Assembly: GCF_003432075.1 (NCBI RefSeq)
Contig: NZ_QWBU01000005.1
Span: 124,001-188,000 of the forward strand
Direction: 5' to 3'
Length of the DNA stretch: 64,000 bases
DNA from: Shinella sp. WSJ-2
Lineage (GTDB): Bacteria; Pseudomonadota; Alphaproteobacteria; Rhizobiales; Rhizobiaceae
In this document: in pieces, positions 18,462 to 27,272 of the stretch
Numbering within the stretch: the first letter of the stretch is position 1
How the letters are laid out: each line of letters begins with the position of its first letter
Notes under the pieces: generated by a model
The model's input: only the letters and a program-made list of their open reading frames with translations
Told to the model about the DNA's origin: nothing
Databases searched by the model: none
Program-made: the position numbers and the translations under genes

Positions 18462-19096
18462 TCGAGACCCTGCGCTGGGAGCCCGAGGTCGGCTTGGTGC
18501 GTCTGGAACGGCACCTTGCGCGGCTGGCGTATTCAGCGGCGGCGCTGGGATTGCCCAAGGCCGAAAAGGCCGTGGAATCTTTGGCCGCAGCCCCTGCCGG
18601 TTCCGAAACACCTCTGCGCATCCGCCTCGAACTCTTCGCCGACGGCCGGATCGAAGTCCAGACCGCAGCCTTCACCCCGCTCGCGCCGGATACCACATGG
18701 CGACTGGCGATCGCCGAAACGCGTCTCGCCTCCACCGACCTCCTGCTGCGCCACAAGACCTCGCGCCGCGCCCTCTATGCCGCGGCACGGGCGGAGTTCC
18801 CGGCAAGCGAGGCCGACGAGGTGATTCTGCTCAATGAACGCGGCGAGCTCTGCGAGGGCACGATCACCTCGCTTTTCCTCGACGACGGCTCCGGCATCCT
18901 GAAAACCCCGCCGCTCGCCGCCGGTCTGCTGGCCGGCGTGTTGCGTGCCGAACTGCTGGAAAACGGGAAAGCCGTCGAGGCCGTTCTGCAGCCGGAGGAC
19001 CTGTCGAAGGGCCGAATCTTCGTCGGAAATTCGCTACGCGGGCTCATCAGAGCCGGGCTTTCCCAGGGCAAAATGCCTGGGATTAACGCCGGTTAA
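18446..19096 (+). CDS. pabC: Class IV aminotransferase, aminodeoxychorismate lyase
   Basis: A 216-residue fold-type IV PLP enzyme. The start MDLSLIETLRWEPE, the RLERHLARL helix, the PLP lysine in LLRHKTSRRALY, the Glu in EVILLNERGELCEGTITSLFL and the C-terminal PPLAAGLLAGVLRAELL are family marks. Next to pabB, the likely job is to release pyruvate from aminodeoxychorismate to give 4-aminobenzoate. The ATG at 18446 lies inside the pabB 3' end, 16 bases before its stop, which argues for coupling. Branched-chain transamination cannot be excluded from sequence alone. Confidence 0.88.
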   Translation: MDLSLIETLRWEPEVGLVRLERHLARLAYSAAALGLPKAEKAVESLAAAPAGSETPLRIRLELFADGRIEVQTAAFTPLAPDTTWRLAIAETRLASTDLLLRHKTSRRALYAAARAEFPASEADEVILLNERGELCEGTITSLFLDDGSGILKTPPLAAGLLAGVLRAELLENGKAVEAVLQPEDLSKGRIFVGNSLRGLIRAGLSQGKMPGINAG

Positions 19097-19226
19097 CAAT
19101 ATCACGGCAGAAAACCGCGCTTTCCCTTTATTGTGACAGAAATCTGTGCTCTAGCGCTGCCATTATGCTATGGGGCGCGACAAAGCCCCGATTTTAGCGC
19201 AAAGCGGCCGTCCGCAGGAGAACCAA

Positions 19227-20678
19227 ATGGCAGACAGCACCTATCCGGTACATGGCGAAATCACCGGCCCGATCGTGATGATCGGCTTCGGTTCGATCGG
19301 ACGCGGCACCCTGCCGCTCATCGAGCGCCACTTCAAGTACGACCGGAACCGGCTGATCGTCATAGAGCCGCGCGAAGACGCCGCCGACGCCGAAATCTAT
19401 GCCCGCCATGGCGTGCGCCACATCAAGGCCCATGTCACCAAGGACAACTACAAGGACCTGCTGAAGCCGCTCCTCACGGAAGGCGAAGGCCAGGGCTTCT
19501 GCGTCAACCTGTCGGTCGATACCGGCTCCGTCGACCTGATGAAGCTGTGCCGCAAGCTCGACGTTCTCTACATCGATACCGTCGTCGAGCCCTGGCTCGG
19601 CTTCTATTTCGACAAGGACATGAAGAACGCCGACCGCACGAACTATGCGCTGCGCGAAACCATGCGCAAGGAGAAGGAAAAGAATCCGGGCGGCACCACC
19701 GCGGTTTCGACCTGCGGCGCCAATCCCGGCATGGTTTCCTGGTTCGTCAAGCAGGCTCTCCTAAATCTCGCCAACGATCTCGGGATCAAGTTCGAAGAGC
19801 CCGCGCAGGACGACCGCGAAGGCTGGGCGAAGCTGATGAAGAAAGTCGGCGTCAAGGGCATCCACATCGCCGAGCGCGACACCCAGCGCACCAAGAACCC
19901 GAAGCCGTTCAACACCTTCTGGAACACCTGGTCGGTAGAAGGTTTCATTTCGGAAGGCCTGCAGCCGGCTGAACTCGGCTGGGGCACCCATGAGAATTGG
20001 ATGCCGAAGAACGCCAAGAAGCACAAGAAGGGCTGCAAGGCCGCGATCTATCTCGAGCAGCCCGGCGCCAATACGCGCGTGCGCTCCTGGTGCCCGACCC
20101 CCGGCCCGCAATACGGCTTCCTCGTCACGCACAACGAATCGATCTCGATTGCCGACTTCTTCACGGTGCGCGACAAGGATGGCCACGTCACCTTCCGTCC
20201 GACCTGCCACTATGCCTATCACCCGGCTAACGACGCGGTGATCTCGCTGCACGAAATGTTCGGCAATGGCGGCAACCAGCAGCCGGTCCTGCACGTGCTC
20301 GACGAGAACGAGCTGGTCGACGGCATCGACGAACTCGGCGTGCTGCTCTACGGCCATGACAAGAACGCCTACTGGTACGGTTCGCGCCTGTCGCTGGAGG
20401 AAACCCGCCGCATCGCCCCCTATCAGAACGCCACCGGCCTGCAGGTAACGTCCGCCGTTCTCGCCGGCATGGTCTGGGCGCTGGAAAACCCGAAGGCCGG
20501 CATCGTCGAGGCCGACGAGGTCGATTACAAGCGCTGCCTGGAAGTGCAGACGCCCTATCTCGGCCCGGTCGAAGGCCACTACACCGACTGGACCCCGCTC
20601 GACGGCCGTCCGGGCCTCTTCCCCGAGGACCTCGACACGAAGGATCCGTGGCAGTTCAAGAACATCCTCGTTCGCTGA
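19227..20678 (+). CDS. hss: Homospermidine synthase
   Basis: A 483-residue NAD-dependent enzyme that makes sym-homospermidine from two putrescines (or putrescine and spermidine), the main long polyamine in many rhizobia. It opens with a Rossmann motif, [16 protein letters not shown], and carries [26 protein letters not shown] and the later ECQ-like block [16 protein letters not shown]. Length agrees with the bacterial saccharopine-dehydrogenase-like form. ATG 19227 has GCAGGAG seven bases upstream. It appears monocistronic with a terminator at 20702. Confidence 0.96.
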   Translation: MADSTYPVHGEITGPIVMIGFGSIGRGTLPLIERHFKYDRNRLIVIEPREDAADAEIYARHGVRHIKAHVTKDNYKDLLKPLLTEGEGQGFCVNLSVDTGSVDLMKLCRKLDVLYIDTVVEPWLGFYFDKDMKNADRTNYALRETMRKEKEKNPGGTTAVSTCGANPGMVSWFVKQALLNLANDLGIKFEEPAQDDREGWAKLMKKVGVKGIHIAERDTQRTKNPKPFNTFWNTWSVEGFISEGLQPAELGWGTHENWMPKNAKKHKKGCKAAIYLEQPGANTRVRSWCPTPGPQYGFLVTHNESISIADFFTVRDKDGHVTFRPTCHYAYHPANDAVISLHEMFGNGGNQQPVLHVLDENELVDGIDELGVLLYGHDKNAYWYGSRLSLEETRRIAPYQNATGLQVTSAVLAGMVWALENPKAGIVEADEVDYKRCLEVQTPYLGPVEGHYTDWTPLDGRPGLFPEDLDTKDPWQFKNILVR

Positions 20679-20701
20679 ACCAGCCTATAAAACCGAATGG
20701 C

Positions 20702-20730
20702 AGACGCCCGCGGCCGAACCGCGGGCGTCT
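20702..20730 (+). terminator. Terminator-like hairpin after hss
   Basis: AGACGCCCGCGG (20702-20713) pairs with CCGCGGGCGTCT (20719-20730) over a CCGAA loop and is followed by TTCGCTTTC. It lies 23 bp past the hss stop. Confidence 0.75.
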
Positions 20731-20848
20731 TCGCTTTCAATGGGATAATGCCCGTTCGCTACCGTGCGTATCTTGCTTTCGCAGACTCTTCACGGCATGG
20801 TTTGCCGAATTGGACGGGCGGTTTGCCGCCGTGACCCTGGAGAACCCT

Positions 20849-21220
20849 ATGAAGCCGATCACAGTCCTCAGCCTGCTGACCGCCGCCGTTGCCCTTTCCG
20901 CCTGCCAGAGCGAACGCGCACCGCGCGAGCTGCCGCCGATCCAGCAGCCGCAGCAGACCGGCGTCGAGGGCGCCTGGGTCGATCCGAACGGCATCGTCTC
21001 CACGTTCCAGGCCGGCACCTTCTCGACGCGCACGACCGATACCAACCAGCTCCTGGCATCCGGCACCTATGTTAAGTCTTCACCCACGCTGGTCGAGATC
21101 AACATGACCTCGCTGGTGCGCAACACCCAGTCCAAGGTCAATTGTGCGCTCATCAGCCAGCGCCAGTTGAACTGCACGACCGCAGAAGGCGCGCAGTTCT
21201 CGCTCGCCCGCCGCACGTAG
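20849..21220 (+). CDS. omp10: Omp10-like outer-membrane lipoprotein
   Basis: A 123-residue lipoprotein with lipobox LSAC (Cys19). The mature domain reads [66 protein letters not shown], which closely follows Brucella Omp10, a surface-exposed lipoprotein of Rhizobiales. Two Cys in the C-terminal half probably form a disulfide. The ATG at 20849 has CTGGAGAA upstream. It has its own terminator at 21241. Confidence 0.9.
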   Translation: MKPITVLSLLTAAVALSACQSERAPRELPPIQQPQQTGVEGAWVDPNGIVSTFQAGTFSTRTTDTNQLLASGTYVKSSPTLVEINMTSLVRNTQSKVNCALISQRQLNCTTAEGAQFSLARRT

Positions 21221-21240
21221 CGTCAGGCAGAGATCGAACG

Positions 21241-21263
21241 AAAGGGCCGCGAGGCCCTTTTTT
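21241..21263 (+). terminator. Intrinsic terminator after omp10
   Basis: AAAGGGCC (21241-21248) pairs with GGCCCTTT (21253-21260) over a GCGA tetraloop, continuing into TTT. Flanking CGAACG/CGTTTCG bases extend the stem imperfectly. Confidence 0.85.
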
Positions 21264-21432
21264 CGTTTCGGCTGATAAGCCTCGCCCGATTTCGCTCCGC
21301 CCTCTTTTCTCTTGAAGTTGCCGTCGAGCGGTGAAAACATCCTCTAGGCCGGCTGCACGTTTCCGCTCCGAGGCGAAATGGACGGCCCCTGCCGCGCTCT
21401 CCAGCGCCGGCACAAACCAGGAGATGAGGACC

Positions 21433-23364
21433 ATGACGATGTTCCGATCCGGCTTTCTCGCCGCCTCCATCATCGCGCTCTCCAGCGGCTCGGCGCTTGC
21501 CGATTACGAGCTGAACATCCTGCATATCAACGACCTGCATTCGCGCATCGAGGCGATCAACAAGTTCGATTCGACCTGCTCGGCCGAGGAGGAAGGCAAG
21601 GGCGAATGCTTCGGCGGCGTGGCGCGCCTGAAGGCGGCGATCGACGCCCAGCGCCAGGCGCTGTCGGGCAAGAACGTGCTGCTCCTCAATGCCGGCGACA
21701 ATTTCCAGGGCTCGCTCTTCTACACGACCTACAAGGGTGCGGCCGAAGCGGAATTCCTCAATCTCATGAAGTTCGACGCCATGACCGTCGGCAACCATGA
21801 ATTCGACGACAGCGAGGATGGCCTTGCCGCCTTCCTCGACAAGGTGCAGTTCCCCGTCGTCACCGCCAATGTCGCCGCCGGTGCGGCCTCGAAGCTCGGG
21901 GACCGTATCAAGCCCTTCATCGTGCTCGAACAGGGTGGCCAGAAGATCGGCATCGTCGGCGCGGTCGCCAACGACACGGGGGAACTCTCATCGCCTGGTC
22001 CGAACGTGCTGATCGGTGACGATGTCGCCGATATCACCGCCGCCATCGGTGAGTTGAAGAAGCAGGGCGTCAACAAGATCATAGCGCTCACCCATGTCGG
22101 CTATCCGCGCGATCTCGCGGCGATCGCCAAGATCCCGGACGTCGACGTGGTGGTCGGCGGCCATACCAACACGTTCCTCTCCAATACCTCGGACAAGGCG
22201 GAAGGCCCCTATCCGACGCTGGTCGACAATCCCGGCGGCTATAAGGTGCCCGTCGTGCAGGCTGGTGCCTATACGAAATATCTCGGTGACCTCAAAGTCG
22301 TGTTCGACGATGCCGGCGTGGTGAAGGAAGCCTCCGGCGAGCCGATCCTGATCGATTCCAAGATCAAGCCGGATGAGGCCGTGCTCGCCCGCATCAAGGA
22401 ACTCTCCGGCCCGATCGAGGAACTGAAAAACAAGATCGTCGCCGAAAGTGCCGCCCCGATCGACGGCTCGCGCGAAACCTGCCGCGCCGCCGAATGCGCC
22501 ATGGGCAATCTCGTGACGGATGCGATCCTCGACCGCACCAAGGATCAGGGCATCACCATCGCCATCACCAATGGCGGCGGCCTGCGCGCCTCCATCGATG
22601 GCGGCCCGGTCTCGATGGGTGAGGTGATCTCCGTGCTGCCCTTCCAGAACACCGTCGCGACCTTCCAGCTCAAGGGCTCCGACCTCGTCGCCGCCCTGGA
22701 AAACGGCCTCAGCCAGATCGAGGAGGGTGCCGGCCGCTTCCCGCAGGTCTCCGGTCTCAAATATTCCTTCGACAAGTCGAAGCCGGCAGGCAGCCGCGTC
22801 GTCTCCGTCGAAGCGAAACAGGGCGACGCCTTCGTGCCGCTCGATCCGGCCAAGACCTACGGCGTCGTCTCGAACAACTACATGCGTTCGGGCGGTGACG
22901 GCTATTCGGTCTTCGCGAAATCCGGCCAGAACGCCTATGATTTCGGCCCCAACCTGGAGCTGGTCGTCGCCGACTATCTTGCCGCGCACCAGCCCTATAA
23001 GCCCTATACGGACGGCCGCATCACCGAAGTCGCTGCCTCGACAGCCGCGACCGGCACCGAGGCAAAGCCGGCCACATCGACGGAAACGGCTGCGAAGTCG
23101 ACGGAGGGCGCTGCAACAACGACCGAAGCCAAACCCTCGACCGACACGACCGCTAAGTCGGCCACCGAGGGGGCGGCGACCACGACCGAGGCAGCCGCTA
23201 CGGCCGGCGGAAAGCATGTCATAGCCCGTGGCGATACGCTGTGGGATCTCGCCAAGGCCGCCTATGGCGACGGCACGCTGTGGCGCAAGATCGCGGAAGC
23301 CAACGGCAATCCGCGTCCGCGCGCGCTGCATGTCGGCAAAGAACTGTCTATCCCCGCGAAATAA
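21433..23364 (+). CDS. Periplasmic 5'-nucleotidase with C-terminal LysM domain
   Basis: A 643-residue exported metallophosphoesterase of the UshA family. After a signal peptide ending ALA, the catalytic domain shows the dimetal motifs LHINDLHSR, LNAGDNFQG, VGNHEFDD and GGHTN. The C-terminal nucleotidase domain has ITNGGGLRASI and NNYMRSGGDGY, which stack on the nucleobase. About 60 residues of Ala/Thr/Glu-rich, repeat-like linker lead to a LysM domain (HVIARGDTLWDLAKAAYGDG), which binds peptidoglycan. It likely salvages nucleotides while tethered to the wall. ATG 21433 has CAGGAGATGAGG upstream; ATGs at 21424 and 21439 are alternatives. Confidence 0.92.
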   Translation: MTMFRSGFLAASIIALSSGSALADYELNILHINDLHSRIEAINKFDSTCSAEEEGKGECFGGVARLKAAIDAQRQALSGKNVLLLNAGDNFQGSLFYTTYKGAAEAEFLNLMKFDAMTVGNHEFDDSEDGLAAFLDKVQFPVVTANVAAGAASKLGDRIKPFIVLEQGGQKIGIVGAVANDTGELSSPGPNVLIGDDVADITAAIGELKKQGVNKIIALTHVGYPRDLAAIAKIPDVDVVVGGHTNTFLSNTSDKAEGPYPTLVDNPGGYKVPVVQAGAYTKYLGDLKVVFDDAGVVKEASGEPILIDSKIKPDEAVLARIKELSGPIEELKNKIVAESAAPIDGSRETCRAAECAMGNLVTDAILDRTKDQGITIAITNGGGLRASIDGGPVSMGEVISVLPFQNTVATFQLKGSDLVAALENGLSQIEEGAGRFPQVSGLKYSFDKSKPAGSRVVSVEAKQGDAFVPLDPAKTYGVVSNNYMRSGGDGYSVFAKSGQNAYDFGPNLELVVADYLAAHQPYKPYTDGRITEVAASTAATGTEAKPATSTETAAKSTEGAATTTEAKPSTDTTAKSATEGAATTTEAAATAGGKHVIARGDTLWDLAKAAYGDGTLWRKIAEANGNPRPRALHVGKELSIPAK

Positions 23365-23387
23365 GGACAATTTGTCTCCACTATTTC

Positions 23388-23424
23388 TGCCGGTCCGGGC
23401 TTTCCCGGACCGGCATTTCTTTTT
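23388..23424 (+). terminator. Intrinsic terminator after the 5'-nucleotidase
   Basis: TGCCGGTCCGGG (23388-23399) pairs perfectly with CCCGGACCGGCA (23404-23415) over a CTTT loop and is followed by TTTCTTTTT. Confidence 0.92.
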
Positions 23425-23500
23425 AGAACCATTCCGAACCGGACGGCCCTCCGCCGCGTAGAAGAACATCGAACGCCAACCGCACGCACAGGACCGAAAC

Positions 23501-24532
23501 ATGCAGGACATCGCCGCCAAGCCCGCCAGCCATCCGCCCGTCAAGCACGGCAAGGTCGGCGTCCTGCTCGTCAATCTCGGCACACCTGATGGCACCGACT
23601 ACACGTCCATGCGCCGCTACCTGAAGGAATTCCTGACGGACAAGCGCGTCATCGAATGGCCGAAGATCGCCTGGTATCCGATCCTGTTCGGCATCGTGCT
23701 CAACACCCGGCCCGGCAAGGTGGGCAAGGCCTATGAGGCGATCTGGAACAAGGACAGGAACGAGAGCTACCTGCGCACCTATACCCGCAGCCAGGCCGAG
23801 CTGATGGCCGCCTCGCTTGCCGAACACAGCCACGTCGTCGTCGACTGGGCCATGCGCTACGGCCAGCCGTCCATCGCCTCGCGCATGGAGGTTCTCCAGA
23901 AGCAGGGCTGCGAGCGCATCCTCGTCTTCCCGCTCTATCCGCAATATGCGGCAGCGACGACCGCTACCGTCAATGACAAGGCCTTCGAATTCCTGCTTAA
24001 GCAGCGCTGGCAGCCCGCGCTGCGCACTGTGCCGCCCTATCACGACGACCCGACCTATATAGACGCGCTCGCCGTCTCGATCGAAAAGCACCTGGCGACC
24101 CTCGACTGGGAGCCGGAGCGCGTGCTGACCTCGTTCCACGGCATCCCGCAGAGCTATTTCGATAAGGGCGACCCCTATTACTGTCAGTGCCAGAAGACCG
24201 CGCGCCTGCTGCGTGAAAGGCTCGGCTGGTCGCAGGAAAAGCTGATGGTCACCTTCCAGTCCCGCTTCGGGCCAGAAGAATGGTTGCAGCCCTATACGGA
24301 CAAGACGGTCGAAAAACTCGCGCAAGACGGCATCAAGCGTATCGCGGTACTCAATCCCGGCTTCGTTTCCGATTGCCTGGAAACGCTGGAAGAGATCGCC
24401 GAGCAGGCGGGCGAAAGCTTCCTGCACAATGGCGGCGAGAAATTCGCCCATATCCCCTGTCTGAACGATTCTGCTGAAGGCATGGCTGTTCTGGAGAAAG
24501 TCGTGAGGCGCGAGCTTTCCGGCTGGATCTGA
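23501..24532 (+). CDS. hemH: Ferrochelatase
   Basis: A 343-residue enzyme that inserts Fe(II) into protoporphyrin IX at the inner membrane surface, the last step of haem synthesis. Marks are VGVLLVNLGTPDG at the N-terminus, LVFPLYPQYAAATTA, the catalytic His in LTSFHGIPQSYFDKGDPYYCQCQKT and VTFQSRFGPEEWLQPYT, followed by LNPGFVSDCLETLEEI. Length is usual for proteobacteria. The ATG at 23501 has no strong SD. It lies between two terminated units and is probably monocistronic. Confidence 0.97.
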   Translation: MQDIAAKPASHPPVKHGKVGVLLVNLGTPDGTDYTSMRRYLKEFLTDKRVIEWPKIAWYPILFGIVLNTRPGKVGKAYEAIWNKDRNESYLRTYTRSQAELMAASLAEHSHVVVDWAMRYGQPSIASRMEVLQKQGCERILVFPLYPQYAAATTATVNDKAFEFLLKQRWQPALRTVPPYHDDPTYIDALAVSIEKHLATLDWEPERVLTSFHGIPQSYFDKGDPYYCQCQKTARLLRERLGWSQEKLMVTFQSRFGPEEWLQPYTDKTVEKLAQDGIKRIAVLNPGFVSDCLETLEEIAEQAGESFLHNGGEKFAHIPCLNDSAEGMAVLEKVVRRELSGWI

Positions 24533-24632
24533 TCCGGGATAAATCCTCCTCTCGTCCAAATAGACTGGCGTCGCGAGCCGTATTCCTTAAAAGTGGCTCG
24601 CGCCGCATCGCTGCCTGTTGGGGAGAAGGAAT

Positions 24633-25667
24633 ATGGAATTGGCCGGACTGGATATCGTTGTCATCGCGCTCGTGCTCTTCGTCATCGTGACGTTGTTTGC
24701 CGGCATCAAGACGGTCCCGCAGGGCTATCAATATACGGTCGAACGGTTCGGCCGCTATACGCGCACGCTGGAGCCCGGCCTCAACTTCATCACGCCCTAT
24801 GTCAATCGCATCGGCGCGAAGCTGAACGTGATGGAGCAGGTGCTTGACATCCCCCAGCAGGAAGTCATCACCCGCGACAATGCAAGCGTCGCTTCCGATG
24901 CCGTCGCCTTCTACCAGATCCTCAACGCCGCCCAGGCCGCCTATCAGGTCGCCAATCTGCAACACGCCATCATAAATCTCACCATGACCAATATCCGCTC
25001 GGTCATGGGTTCGATGGATCTCGACGAGCTCCTGTCCAACCGCGACAAGATCAACGACCAGCTGCTGCGCGTCGTCGATGAAGCCGCCCATCCGTGGGGC
25101 GTGAAGATCACCCGCGTCGAGATCAAGGACATCGCGCCGCCGAAGGACCTCGTCGATTCGATGGCCCGCCAGATGAAGGCCGAACGCGAGAAGCGCGCAC
25201 AGGTGCTGGAAGCCGAAGGCGCGCGCAACGCACAGATTCTCCGTGCCGAGGGTGCCAAGCAATCCGCCATCCTAGAGGCCGAAGGCACGCGTGAGGCCGC
25301 CTTCCGCGATGCCGAAGCGCGCGAACGTCTCGCCGAGGCGGAAGCCAAAGCGACGAAGATGGTTTCGGAAGCCATCGCCGCCGGCAATGTGCAGGCCATC
25401 AACTACTTCGTCGCGCAGAAATACACCGAGGCCATGGCCTCGATCGGCAAGGCGAACAATGCCAAGATCGTGCTGATGCCGATGGAGGCCTCCTCGCTGA
25501 TCGGCTCGCTCGGCGGCATCGGCGCCATCGCGCGCGAAGTCTTCGGTGGCGACGGCTCTGCCGCCCAGCCGGTCAACACGCCGCGCGCCCGCCAGACGAC
25601 ACCGGTCACGACCGCCTCGACGCCCGCCTTCCGCAATCCGTTCGACACACCGCCACAGGGAACGTGA
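24633..25667 (+). CDS. qmcA: SPFH/Band 7 (stomatin-like) protein, QmcA type
   Basis: A 344-residue protein with one N-terminal membrane helix (about residues 8-26), then an SPFH domain ([30 protein letters not shown]) and a long charged coiled coil in which the motif (E)AEG-x-(R/K) recurs ([20 protein letters not shown]). Such proteins form large ring- or cage-like oligomers in the membrane and often regulate FtsH-type proteases. ATG 24633 is preceded by GGGAGAAGGA. It is coupled to nfeD, the standard partner of this family. Confidence 0.92.
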   Translation: MELAGLDIVVIALVLFVIVTLFAGIKTVPQGYQYTVERFGRYTRTLEPGLNFITPYVNRIGAKLNVMEQVLDIPQQEVITRDNASVASDAVAFYQILNAAQAAYQVANLQHAIINLTMTNIRSVMGSMDLDELLSNRDKINDQLLRVVDEAAHPWGVKITRVEIKDIAPPKDLVDSMARQMKAEREKRAQVLEAEGARNAQILRAEGAKQSAILEAEGTREAAFRDAEARERLAEAEAKATKMVSEAIAAGNVQAINYFVAQKYTEAMASIGKANNAKIVLMPMEASSLIGSLGGIGAIAREVFGGDGSAAQPVNTPRARQTTPVTTASTPAFRNPFDTPPQGT

Positions 25668-25669
25668 GC

Positions 25670-26125
25670 ATGATCCAGCGCATCGTCACGGAACTCGGCC
25701 CCTGGGCCTGGTGGGTTCTGGGGATCGTCCTTCTCATCCTCGAAGTGCTGATGCCAGGCGTCTTCCTGGTCTGGATCGGCATCGCGGCAGTCGTCACCGG
25801 CGCGCTCTCGCTGCTGCTTTGGGAAGCCGGCTTCTGGACATGGCACGTTCAGTGGCTGGTTTTCGCCGCGCTGTCTCTGGCGTCCCTGTTCATCGGCCGC
25901 CGGATCGTCAGCACTCGCCTGGCCTCCGACCAGCCGCACCTGAACCAGCGCGGCCAGAGCCTCATCGGCCGTACGGCGACGCTGGAGCAGCCGATCGCCG
26001 AAGGGCGCGGCCGCATCCGTCTCGATGATACGATGTGGAGCGTCGAGGGGCCCGACTTGCCGATCGGGGCCCGCGTGCGCGTCACGGCCAGCAATGGCCG
26101 CGATCTTACCGTCGAACTGGTCTGA
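25670..26125 (+). CDS. nfeD: NfeD family membrane protein
   Basis: A 151-residue short NfeD (NfeD1b type): two to three membrane segments (WWVLGIVLLILEVLMPGVFLVWIGIAAVV and a following helix pair ending LFIGRR) and a C-terminal OB-fold domain containing GQSLIGRTATLEQPIAEGRGRI, LDDTMWSVEGP and IGARVRVTASNG. NfeD proteins pair with SPFH proteins and are thought to modulate their membrane assembly. ATG 25670 starts two bases after the qmcA stop; a GTG at 25664 overlapping that stop is an alternative. It ends three bases from the convergent kdsD. Confidence 0.92.
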   Translation: MIQRIVTELGPWAWWVLGIVLLILEVLMPGVFLVWIGIAAVVTGALSLLLWEAGFWTWHVQWLVFAALSLASLFIGRRIVSTRLASDQPHLNQRGQSLIGRTATLEQPIAEGRGRIRLDDTMWSVEGPDLPIGARVRVTASNGRDLTVELV

Positions 26126-26128
26126 CGA

Positions 26129-27124
26129 TCAGGCGACGCCGATCCGGAGCAGGTCGTGGAAATGCACGACGCCGACGGGACGGAAGGTCTCGTCGGTGAC
26201 GATCAGCGCCGAAATGTTGTGCTGGTTGAGCAGGCCGAGTGCCGCCGTTGCCAGCGTTGCCGGCTTCACGGTCTTCGGGTTGCGCGTCATGACGGCATCG
26301 ACATCGAGTTCGGCGAGGTTGCGCGTTAGATTGCGGGCGATATCGCCGTCCGTGACGATGCCGACGAGGATGCCCTCGTCGTTGATGACGCCGACACAGC
26401 CGTAGCGCTTCTGCGCCAACGTCATGATGGCATCAGGCATGGACGTGCCGAGCGCGACGAGCGGCATGTTCTCGCCGCTGTGCATGATATCGCCGACATG
26501 CGAGAGGCTCGCGCCCAGCTTGCCGCCGGGGTGGAAGGTCTTGAAATCGGTCGCGGTAAAGCCGCGCGCCTCAAGAAGCGCGACGGCAAGCGCATCGCCG
26601 AGCGCCAGCTGCATCAGCGTCGAGGTCGTCGGCGCCAGGCCGTGCGGGCAGGCTTCCTGCTCCTTCGGCAGCAGCAGCAGCGTATCGGCCTCGCGCGCCA
26701 GAGCCGAGCGTTCGCCAGAGGTGATGGCAATAAGGGGGATCTGGAAGCGGCGCGAATAGTTGATGATGCCCTGAAGCTCGGCGCTTTCGCCGCTCCATGA
26801 CAAGGCCAGGATAACATCGTCGCGTGCGATCATGCCGAGGTCGCCATGATTGGCTTCGACGGGGTGCACGAAGAACGAGGGCGTGCCCGTCGAGGCGAAG
26901 GTCGCCGCGATCTTCGCGCCGATATGACCCGATTTGCCGATGCCGGTGACAACGACGCGCCCGCTGATGTCGCCGATCAGGCGCACAGCCTCAGAAAACG
27001 CGTCGTAGAGCCCACCCTGGAGCGCGGCCGCAAGGGCGACGAGCCCGGCCTTTTCCGTCTCCACCGTCCGAATTGCAGACGCGATAGCGCCGTCGCCGTC
27101 AACTTTTGCCTGTCTTTTGATCAT
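26129..27124 (-). CDS. kdsD: D-arabinose 5-phosphate isomerase
   Basis: A 331-residue KpsF/GutQ/KdsD-type enzyme that interconverts ribulose 5-phosphate and arabinose 5-phosphate, the precursor of Kdo in lipopolysaccharide. The SIS domain (about residues 35-170) has VVVTGIGKSGHIGAKIAATFASTG, PVEANHGDLGM and LSWSGESAEL; two CBS domains follow (VGDIMH, then DAVMTRNPKTV). GutQ-like paralogues share this layout, but in a Gram-negative without sugar-alcohol genes nearby KdsD is the better name. The gene diverges from the outer-membrane barrel gene at 27273. Confidence 0.93.
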   Translation of the reverse strand: MIKRQAKVDGDGAIASAIRTVETEKAGLVALAAALQGGLYDAFSEAVRLIGDISGRVVVTGIGKSGHIGAKIAATFASTGTPSFFVHPVEANHGDLGMIARDDVILALSWSGESAELQGIINYSRRFQIPLIAITSGERSALAREADTLLLLPKEQEACPHGLAPTTSTLMQLALGDALAVALLEARGFTATDFKTFHPGGKLGASLSHVGDIMHSGENMPLVALGTSMPDAIMTLAQKRYGCVGVINDEGILVGIVTDGDIARNLTRNLAELDVDAVMTRNPKTVKPATLATAALGLLNQHNISALIVTDETFRPVGVVHFHDLLRIGVA

Positions 27125-27272
27125 GCGGCCTCGTTAGACCCTTTGTTTGTCATTGTCCATGCACGAATGAAGGCACGCCGTTACGGCAGGTGAATCTCCC
27201 CAAATCAACCAACCGTTAACCACGACGGTTTACGTTCGCTTAGGAAATTCGGGAAGATCGCAGGCCGCAATC

